Shown piece after piece: positions 1 to 5,202 of a DNA stretch of 20,596 nucleotides. The notes under the pieces are model-generated. The model saw only the letters and a program-made list of their open reading frames with translations, was not told where the DNA came from and did no database searches. Location of the stretch: the NCBI GenBank assembly GCA_036490955.1, contig DASXCX010000324.1, forward strand, positions 1-20,596, given 5' to 3'. The DNA is from CAIKMD01 sp036490955 (lineage in GTDB: Bacteria > Pseudomonadota > Alphaproteobacteria > ATCC43930 > CGMCC-115725). Position 1 is the stretch's first letter, and each line of letters opens with the position of its first letter. A program made the position numbers and the translations under genes.

Positions 1-224
1 CCGGTCTTGGTGTCGATGACGCGGACGCGGAAGACGATCTCTTCCTTGTGCTTGAACTGGTTGTTCAACACGCAACCCGGCGCCGTCATGCCTTGCAGCA
101 CGCCGCGCACCGTATCGGATTGAATGACCATCGCCGGCCCCGCCGCTTGCGCGTCGCTGACACTGATGAACCCGAGAGCCGCGCCGGCGACGCCGAGCGC
201 GATGAGCTTGCGCGAAAAATTCAC
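1..224 (-). CDS. Exported protein of unknown function, C-terminus off the left edge
   Basis: Only the first 74 codons are inside the window. The start is GTG at 224-222, chosen because a purine-rich Shine-Dalgarno stretch (GGGGGA) sits about 6 nt upstream and the translation opens with a typical signal peptide: basic n-region (NFSRK), hydrophobic core (about residues 7-22) and an AQA cleavage site near residue 27. The mature part begins AGPAMVIQSD and contains one Cys in TAPGCVLNNQFKHKEE followed by a beta-rich stretch (IVFRVRVIDTKTG). I do not recognise the family. It should act in the periplasm or outside the cell. Its GTG overlaps the stop codon of the upstream VOC gene (GTGA), so translation may be coupled, although a hairpin lies between the two gene bodies. 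Confidence 0.7.
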   Translation of the reverse strand, partial: MNFSRKLIALGVAGAALGFISVSDAQAAGPAMVIQSDTVRGVLQGMTAPGCVLNNQFKHKEEIVFRVRVIDTKT

Positions 225-1141
225 GGATCGTCCCCCGAAAAAAGAAGTCTCAGAAAGCGTCGCGATATTGCAGCGGCGCGCGGGGTTTTGCAACCGTGCG
301 CCGCGGAAATCGCACTGAAAGCACGCGGCCGTTGGGCAAGAGCGCCCAACGGCCGCGTTGGGGCTGATTTCGTTGCGCTGATCAGCGAGAAGAAAGCGCC
401 CTGCGGGTCAAGCGCCTGCACGATCCAGGCACCGCCTGGGACTTCCTGCGGTCCCATCATCACCTTGCCGCCGTGCCGCGCGATGCGGTCCATTGCCGCG
501 GCCGCGCTGTCGACGCCGAGATAGTAATTCCAGAACGAAGCCGGGACTTGCGGCGGGCGGTTCATGATGCCGCCGCTCTCGACGCCGTTGATGGCGAAGG
601 TCTGATAGAGTCCCATCGCGCCCATATCCATCGACCGCTCCTTGGTCCAGCCGAAGAGCTTGGCATAAAAATCCCATTCGCGATCGATATTGCCGGCGTA
701 GAGCTCGTGCCAGCCGATGAAGCCCGGCGCCATCGGCGGATGCGCGGCCGACGCCTCGTCGGTATTCGGCTTGAAGATCATGAACACCGCGCCGCCCGGA
801 TCGGCCGCGACGGCGAAGCGACCGACATTCGGGATATCGGTTGGCTCGCGCATAATCTTGCCGCCGGCCCCGGCGATGCGCTTGGTATCGGCATCGACAT
901 CGTCGACCGCGATATAGCCCGACCAGCAGGGCTTCGCGCCCATCGCGACCGCGTCGGGCGGGATCTTCATCAGCCCGCTGACCATGGTCTGGCCTTGGCT
1001 GAAGACGGTGTAGTCGCTGCCGTCCGGCATCGGGAACTCGGCCGCGTTCCAGCCGACGACAGCCTTATAGAAATCGCTGCCCGCCTTCGTGTCGTGGGTC
1101 ATCACGTCGTACCAGATGAACTTTCCGCGCGGTGCCGGCAT
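221..1141 (-). CDS. Two-domain VOC (glyoxalase-fold) family protein with an atypical C-terminal tail
   Basis: A 306-residue protein made of two vicinal-oxygen-chelate modules. Module 1 (about residues 5-125) opens with GKFIWYDVMTHD and has a DFYKAVVGW helix; module 2 (about 140-257) opens with GFIGWHELYAGN and has WDFYAKLFGW. Both modules end in the strand typical of the fold (GGAVFMIFKP; QGAFFSLIS). Such proteins are cytoplasmic; some are glyoxalase or dioxygenase-like, and the substrate cannot be read here. The ATG at 1141 is preceded by AGGAGG at good spacing. The natural module ends near residue 258. The last 48 residues are Arg/Pro/Ala-rich, match nothing in the fold, and are encoded across a perfect hairpin (323-358). 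Codon 259 is TCA, one substitution from TGA or TAA, so the tail may be a stop-loss extension. The end of the frame overlaps the next gene's GTG. Confidence 0.88.
   Translation of the reverse strand: MPAPRGKFIWYDVMTHDTKAGSDFYKAVVGWNAAEFPMPDGSDYTVFSQGQTMVSGLMKIPPDAVAMGAKPCWSGYIAVDDVDADTKRIAGAGGKIMREPTDIPNVGRFAVAADPGGAVFMIFKPNTDEASAAHPPMAPGFIGWHELYAGNIDREWDFYAKLFGWTKERSMDMGAMGLYQTFAINGVESGGIMNRPPQVPASFWNYYLGVDSAAAAMDRIARHGGKVMMGPQEVPGGAWIVQALDPQGAFFSLISATKSAPTRPLGALAQRPRAFSAISAAHGCKTPRAAAISRRFLRLLFSGDDP
323..358 (-). terminator. Perfect 15-bp inverted repeat, terminator-like, inside the VOC gene tail
   Basis: The arms 323-337 (ACGCGGCCGTTGGGC) and 344-358 are exact reverse complements around a 6-nt loop (AAGAGC). 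On the minus strand the stem is followed by GCTTTCAG, only a short U-run, so termination strength is uncertain. It lies 7 nt past codon 259 of the VOC frame, where a terminator would be expected if that gene ended at about residue 258. Confidence 0.55.
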
Positions 1142-1378
1142 GGGTCACTCCTCCTGTTGTGTGTGCGTCGTTGAGGCGATCGAGCAGCAGTTCGAGATTG
1201 CGCGCAGACACGCCGCGCAGTTTCGCGCGATCGCGTTACGGTTTTTCGTTTAGGCGAGGACGTGGACGCCCTGCAGCAGCGCCTTCACCATATCAACAGA
1301 TTGATTATTAACGCAACGGTTAAATAAGACCGCGAGGCCTGGTCGCCTTGCCTCGACGCGCGCCCGGAGCGATCTGTC
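1142..1378. other. Intergenic region between TAXI and VOC genes, possible gene debris
   Basis: The 237 bp should hold the promoter of the VOC gene (minus strand) but no convincing -35/-10 pair was found. On the minus strand, 1291-1250 encodes a 13-codon ORF (MVKALLQGVHVLA) without a Shine-Dalgarno. A further open stretch downstream of it reads like coding sequence (SARNLELLLDRLNDA) but has stops on both sides. A 5-bp inverted repeat (TTAAC/GTTAA, 1308-1323) lies in an AT-rich patch. These may be remnants of a decayed gene. Confidence 0.3.
1333..1355 (-). terminator. Possible terminator of the TAXI gene
   Basis: An inverted repeat CGAGGC (1333-1338) / GCCTCG (1350-1355) with an 11-nt loop lies 24-46 nt past the TAXI stop codon. 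On the minus strand it is followed by CGGTCTTATTTAACC, a broken U-rich run. The stem is short, so the call is tentative. Confidence 0.35.
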
Positions 1379-2353
1379 CTACAGCCAGCCGCGACTCCGC
1401 CAATAGCGCTCGGCGGCGGGGTGGAGCGGCACGCATTGCGGCGTGTCGATCGCCTCCTTCGCCATGCGCTCGACCGGCAGATCGCCCGGCTCTTCCCAGG
1501 GGATGTTCATGGTGCGCGCGGCAAGCCCGGCGCAGATCTGCTCGACCAGCTTGTCGTCGGCGTCGGCGCGCACGAACACGGTCCAGCCGCTGAAATCGAT
1601 CGACAGCACATCGGCAGGCAGCTTCGGATAGGCCGATTTCGGCAGAATGGCGCGGCGATAGCCCATTTCCTCGAGCTTTCTCACCGTCGCCTCGCTCAGG
1701 GAGAGAATACGCATTCCGGCGTCGAGCGCTTGCGGCACCCACGAGTGGGCGGCCTCATCAAACAATGCGTCGACCTCGCCATTGACCAGCGCCTTGAAGG
1801 TCGGCGTATGCGGCCAAGGCACGCTGCCCTTCTTCAGCACCTCGCCGCCCCAGGCCGCGATGTCCTCGCGCGAGAAACCCGCCGCCGCGGCGACGTCGTC
1901 GAACATGGGATGCAGCGTGTGATCGAGCGCGCCGCGCATCATGACCTTCAGCTTCGGCTTCTTCGCGGCGATGTCTTCGAGGCGCTCGATGCCGGTCTCG
2001 GGCCGGACGGCGAAGACGAACTGGTCCCAGGAGGGAATCACCGTCACCGCCTTGAGCGGCAGCGGCTCCTTGAAGATGCCTTTGCCCTTCAGCGCGACCG
2101 ACAGCATGCAGGCCGGATTGATGATCGCGAGATCGGCCTCGCGCTGGGCGACGGCGAAAATGCCTTCGGCCGAGCTCACCGCAAAGAGCGTCACCGGCTT
2201 GCCGCCCGCCGCGTTGCGCAAGATGACCTTGGGCTGGAACCATTGCGGCACCGGATGCTCCGCCGTGCCGCCGCACATCTCCGACGCGATCTCCAGAACG
2301 AGACGCGAGCGCGTGACATTGGGATTGACGGCCGGCGTGGTGTTGATGGGCAT
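1379..2353 (-). CDS. TAXI-family TRAP-type solute-binding protein, no signal peptide
   Basis: 324 residues resembling the TAXI subgroup of TRAP-transporter solute-binding proteins. Visible hallmarks are an early ligand-site segment (LFAVSSAEGIFAVAQREADLAIINP), a central VIPSWDQFVFAVRPETGIERLEDIA segment written here only in outline, and a late FKALVNGEVDALFDEA segment that resembles the domain-2 hinge. Normal TAXI proteins are periplasmic. Here the start chosen at ATG 2353 (Shine-Dalgarno GGAAGGA about 7 nt upstream) gives a polar N-terminus, MPINTTPAVNPNVTRSR, with no hydrophobic core. The longer in-frame start at 2389 would not add a signal peptide and would run into the edge of a repeat. 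No TRAP membrane subunit (DctQ/DctM type) is nearby. It is probably cytoplasmic or an orphan ligand-binding protein; substrate unknown. Confidence 0.8.
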   Translation of the reverse strand: MPINTTPAVNPNVTRSRLVLEIASEMCGGTAEHPVPQWFQPKVILRNAAGGKPVTLFAVSSAEGIFAVAQREADLAIINPACMLSVALKGKGIFKEPLPLKAVTVIPSWDQFVFAVRPETGIERLEDIAAKKPKLKVMMRGALDHTLHPMFDDVAAAAGFSREDIAAWGGEVLKKGSVPWPHTPTFKALVNGEVDALFDEAAHSWVPQALDAGMRILSLSEATVRKLEEMGYRRAILPKSAYPKLPADVLSIDFSGWTVFVRADADDKLVEQICAGLAARTMNIPWEEPGDLPVERMAKEAIDTPQCVPLHPAAERYWRSRGWL

Positions 2354-2390
2354 TCTCGATTCCTTCCAAGTTCCCCCGGTTTTAGACATT

Positions 2391-2468
2391 CCGTCATTCC
2401 CGCGTAAGCGGGAAATCCGGAGGAGACGGCGAGACGTTGCCTTGGAATCCGCTTTCGCGGGATGACGA
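2391..2468. repeat. REP-like imperfect palindromic intergenic repeat
   Basis: The left arm (about 2391-2418) reads CGTCATTCCCGCGTAAGCGG and onward; the right arm (about 2443-2468) is its imperfect reverse complement, containing CGCTTTCGCGGGATGACG. About 24 bp separate the arms. The CGTCATTCCCGCG...AAGCGGGAATCC pattern is the common dispersed repeat found between genes in many proteobacterial genomes. It lies between two divergent start codons. No second copy was seen in this window. Confidence 0.75.
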
Positions 2469-2576
2469 GATGAGAAAGTCGGCCGTATTTCGCATCAGCG
2501 AAGATGCAAAAACCTCCGGGCTGATCGGCCCGCATTGCGATTGTTGCAGCGTCGCCGTCTGCTACTCTTCGACCCC

Positions 2577-3887
2577 GTGAGCCTCTCCGCCAGCACATCC
2601 GCCGCCCCGTTCCGCGTCCCGACCGCCATCAAGCGCAACATGACCTTGTTCGCGCTGTCGCAGACCTTCACCGGCGTGGGCATGTCCTTCACCTATAGTT
2701 TCGGACCGCTGATGGTGCTGTCCTTGACCGGCTCGCCGGATCTCGTCGGCGTATCGGTCGGACTCGTCGGCCTCAGCCGTTTTCTCGTCGCCTACCCCGC
2801 CGGCAAGATCACCGACACCTATGGCCGCAAGCCCGGCATCCTCCTGGGGCTCTGCCTCGGACTCTGCGGCACGCTGGTCGTCGCGACCTCCATGAGCTGG
2901 CTGAGCTTTCCGCTTTTCGTCATCGGCGTGCTCATCTTCGGCATGGGCATGAACGCGTCGCAGCAGCTCCGTGTCGCGGCGACCGACATGTTCCCGGCGA
3001 GCCATCGCGCGACCGCCCTCGGCTATCTCGCGACCGGCTCGCTCTTCGGCCTGGTCATGAGCCCGCTCGTCATCAGCGTGTCGCAAAGCATCGCCGACCG
3101 GACCGGCGCCGATCCGCTCGGGCTCGGCTGGTATCTGCTGCCCTGCCTCATCGTGCCGGGCATCTGCATGATCTTCTTCGTGCGGCCCGATCCGAAATAT
3201 ATCGGGCAGAATCTCCATCTCTATTATCCGGACGTCGTTGCGCCATCGCGTCCGCAGGCGGACGCAACGGCATTCAGCGCCCTCAGCCTGTTGCGCCGGC
3301 CGGTCATCCGCCTCGCGATCATCTCCAATGCCTCGGTGCAGGGGAACATGTCGATCGTGATGGTGCTGAACTCGCTGGCGCTGAAGGATTGCGGCACGAG
3401 CCTCACCGGCATCGCGATCTCCAGCATGTGCCATTCGGCCGGCATGTTCGCCTTCACGATTCCGCTCGGCAAGCTGACCGACCGCTTCGGCCGCGATGCG
3501 GTGATGTTCCCCGGCGTCGCCACGGCACTCGCCGGCGCCGGTCTCGTCGCCTACACCCATTCCTATTTTCCGATCACGTTCGGCGCGTTCCTCGTCGGCA
3601 TCGGCTGGGCGGCGGCGAACGTCTCGGCGACGGCGCTGATCGCGGATCATTATGTCACCGCGACGCGCGGCCGCGCCTTGGGCTTCAACGATACCTGCGC
3701 CGCGGGGATCTCGGTGCTGATCGCGCTCGCGACCGGACCGCTCATCGCCTGGGTCGGCCTGTCAGGCGCCGGGCTGATGGCGATCCTGCTGGCGCTGCCG
3801 CCGCTGCTGATGCTGATTGCGACCGGCGGCACCAAGCGCATGGCCGCGCGCGCCGCGGTTGCGGCGGGCGTCGACAACGACGATTAA
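2577..3887 (+). CDS. MFS transporter
   Basis: About 436 residues, with the hydrophobicity of a 12-helix major facilitator. The family signature between TM2 and TM3 is clear: GKITDTYGRKPG (about residues 76-87). The equivalent in the second half, GKLTDRFGRD (about 298-307), confirms the two-half architecture. There is a long central loop after about residue 205 with PDPKYIGQNLHLYY. It acts in the inner membrane; the substrate and direction of transport cannot be read from the sequence. The start is uncertain: GTG 2577 gives a reasonable cytosolic lead into TM1, TTG 2535 is possible, and ATG 2640 would cut into TM1. No strong Shine-Dalgarno decides it. It is divergent from the TAXI gene with the REP-like repeat between, and ends 2 nt from the converging ABC binding-protein gene. 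Confidence 0.88.
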   Translation: MSLSASTSAAPFRVPTAIKRNMTLFALSQTFTGVGMSFTYSFGPLMVLSLTGSPDLVGVSVGLVGLSRFLVAYPAGKITDTYGRKPGILLGLCLGLCGTLVVATSMSWLSFPLFVIGVLIFGMGMNASQQLRVAATDMFPASHRATALGYLATGSLFGLVMSPLVISVSQSIADRTGADPLGLGWYLLPCLIVPGICMIFFVRPDPKYIGQNLHLYYPDVVAPSRPQADATAFSALSLLRRPVIRLAIISNASVQGNMSIVMVLNSLALKDCGTSLTGIAISSMCHSAGMFAFTIPLGKLTDRFGRDAVMFPGVATALAGAGLVAYTHSYFPITFGAFLVGIGWAAANVSATALIADHYVTATRGRALGFNDTCAAGISVLIALATGPLIAWVGLSGAGLMAILLALPPLLMLIATGGTKRMAARAAVAAGVDNDD

Positions 3888-3889
3888 GT

Positions 3890-4849
3890 CTACGGTTTCA
3901 CCGGCACGAATTGGGTCGTGAACAGCGCGCTGTCGGGCGGCTCGCTCGCCAGCGTTCCCATGTCGACGAAGGATTTCTTCAGCACCGCGACCGCCTGCGG
4001 ATCGAAAGTGCCGTCGGCGGTGAACATCGGCAATTCGAAATCGTAGTCCTTCTCGACGATGCTGAGATTTTGCTGCAGGGCTTTCGCGGCGAGCGCCGAG
4101 GTCTCGGCGCGATGCGCTTTCATATAGGCGATCGAGGCGAAGAATCCTTTGAGGAAACGCTCGACGATCTGCGGCTTATTCGCGACCAGGGCCGTCGGCG
4201 CGAAGACGACGTGGGTGATGAAATGCGGCGCATAATGATCCATCGAGATCAGCATGCGGCCTTCATGCCGCTCCTCGAGGCCGAAGCCCGCCTCGGTCGA
4301 CAACACGACCGCGTCGATCTGATGCGCTTTCATCGCCGCGATCGATGCCTCGACCGCGCCAAGCGGCACCGCCTTGATGCCGTCCTGGCCCCAGCCTTCC
4401 TGGATGGCCATCTGCTTCGCCAGCCAGTCGCTGAGCGAACCCGAGGTCGACACCGCGATCATCTTGCCTTTGAGATCCGCGACCTGCTTGATGGGCGAAT
4501 CCGCGAGCACGATGGCCGAGATGTTGCGCGGCGGACCAGCGAATTGCGCGATCCCGATCGCGGCGCCGCCCTTCGAGGCGAGCGCCATGCCGGGGCCGCT
4601 GCCGAGGCCGAAATCGACGCTGCCGGCGACGAGCGCCTGCTGCACTTTGGCGTCGCCGCCGAGATTGGCGCTGTCGACATCGAGACCGAGCTTGCCGAAG
4701 ATGCCTTGCTCGATGCCGATATCGACCGGCAGGAAGGTCCAGGCCGTGCCCTGCGCTTTGCCGACGTGAACCGCATCATTGGCCTGCGCGGCATTCGCGA
4801 CGGACAGTGTCGTCGCTATTGCGATGGCCGCGACCATCGTCTTTTTCAT
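3890..4849 (-). CDS. ABC transporter substrate-binding protein, NMT1/SsuA/TauA-like
   Basis: 319 residues with a Sec signal peptide: MKKTMVAAIAIATTL hydrophobic core and an ANAAQA cleavage region ending near residue 23. The mature protein shows the periplasmic type II binding fold of the nitrate/sulfonate/taurine/NMT1 group: PVDIGIEQGIFGKLGLDVD (early helix-strand), KVQQALVAGSVDFGLGSG (ligand-site segment), IKQVADLKGKMIAVSTSGS (domain crossover) and AMKAHQIDAVVLSTEAGF. It would capture a small organic compound and hand it to an ABC permease, but no permease or ATPase gene is in the window. ATG 4849 is preferred over the upstream in-frame start because it opens directly with the signal peptide and has GGGGG just upstream. 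Its 3' end converges on the MFS gene with a 2-nt gap. Confidence 0.88.
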   Translation of the reverse strand: MKKTMVAAIAIATTLSVANAAQANDAVHVGKAQGTAWTFLPVDIGIEQGIFGKLGLDVDSANLGGDAKVQQALVAGSVDFGLGSGPGMALASKGGAAIGIAQFAGPPRNISAIVLADSPIKQVADLKGKMIAVSTSGSLSDWLAKQMAIQEGWGQDGIKAVPLGAVEASIAAMKAHQIDAVVLSTEAGFGLEERHEGRMLISMDHYAPHFITHVVFAPTALVANKPQIVERFLKGFFASIAYMKAHRAETSALAAKALQQNLSIVEKDYDFELPMFTADGTFDPQAVAVLKKSFVDMGTLASEPPDSALFTTQFVPVKP

Positions 4850-4904
4850 CGGGCCCCCTGTGCTTGGCACCGCCGCCTATCGCGCAACACGTTCGCGCCA
4901 ACTC

Positions 4905-4918
4905 TAGCGCAAGCGCTA
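4905..4918. promoter_or_regulatory. 14-bp palindrome, possible operator
   Basis: TAGCGC-AA-GCGCTA is symmetrical except for its central dinucleotide, and sits about 56 nt upstream of the ABC binding-protein start. This is a plausible place for a regulator site. No regulator gene is adjacent. Confidence 0.3.
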
Positions 4919-5048
4919 CTGCAAAAAAATCGCGCCATTTTTGCGCCCTATACAACGCTCGCGCGTTAACGGCGCGGCCATTTAAAAGATAAATATCGAC
5001 GCACTTTTCGGCCGAGCTCAAGCACGCAAATTGGAAGGAAGCGTACAC

Positions 5049-5168
5049 ATGATGACTGCCAGCCGCCGAGTCCGGCTTTGTCATCAACCGTCACTCTGCG
5101 AGACCCCAGCATATAGTGAGCCTACGGCAAGACGCGGCAGCGCCGCGCATACGCGAATAGCCCAATAA
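5049..5168 (+). CDS. Possible small ORF (39 codons) in the leader of the propeller gene
   Basis: It starts at ATG 5049 with a good Shine-Dalgarno (GGAAGGA, 5033-5039, spacing 9) and stops at TAA 5166-5168, 34 nt before the TTG start of the next gene. The peptide begins MMTASRRVRLCHQPS and is basic and Ser/Ala-rich, without a hydrophobic segment or recognisable motif. The ribosome-binding site is its only support; it could be a leader peptide or chance. A second in-frame ATG directly follows the first. Confidence 0.25.
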   Translation: MMTASRRVRLCHQPSLCETPAYSEPTARRGSAAHTRIAQ

Positions 5169-5190
5169 CCAACGTTCAGCATCAAGCATT

Positions 5191-5196
5191 GGAGGA
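5191..5196 (+). promoter_or_regulatory. Ribosome-binding site deciding a TTG start
   Basis: GGAGGA lies 6 nt before TTG 5203. This near-ideal site, with no ATG or GTG at similar spacing, supports the rare TTG start for the propeller gene. Confidence 0.7.
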
Positions 5197-5202
5197 CGGC
5201 CC

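Larger units (their letters stand above)
4850..5202. other. 353-bp gene-free region upstream of two divergent genes
   Basis: The stretch separates the ABC binding-protein gene (minus) from the propeller gene (plus) and should carry both promoters. It holds a perfect palindrome (4905-4918), an AT-rich tract unusual for this DNA (about 4921-4996, with A7, T5 and TTTAAAAGATAAATAT), and a possible 39-codon ORF (5049-5168). A weak plus-strand promoter could be TTAACG (4966-4971) with an AT-rich -10 around 4989-4995, but I do not trust it. No RNA gene was recognised. Confidence 0.5.

Noticed and set aside
1421..2407. Long plus-strand open frame opposite the TAXI gene
   Set aside because: It is an antisense shadow rich in Arg/His/Asp typical of GC-rich codon bias; the minus strand encodes a recognisable protein.
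2478..2535. Small inverted repeats (GCATC/GATGC and CGGGC/GCCCG) before the MFS gene as terminators
   Set aside because: Stems of 5 bp with no U-run on either strand are expected by chance in GC-rich DNA.
2562..3650. 362-codon minus-strand open frame opposite the MFS gene
   Set aside because: Low-complexity Arg/Glu/Asp/Ala composition with no motif; the plus strand has clear MFS motifs and helices.
3389..4969. 526-codon plus-strand open frame across the MFS and ABC binding-protein genes
   Set aside because: It spans two unrelated real genes in other frames and has shadow-like composition.
5078..5117. TTGTCA (5078-5083) and TATAGT (5112-5117) as a promoter for the propeller gene
   Set aside because: The spacing is 28 nt, far outside the range for sigma70 promoters.
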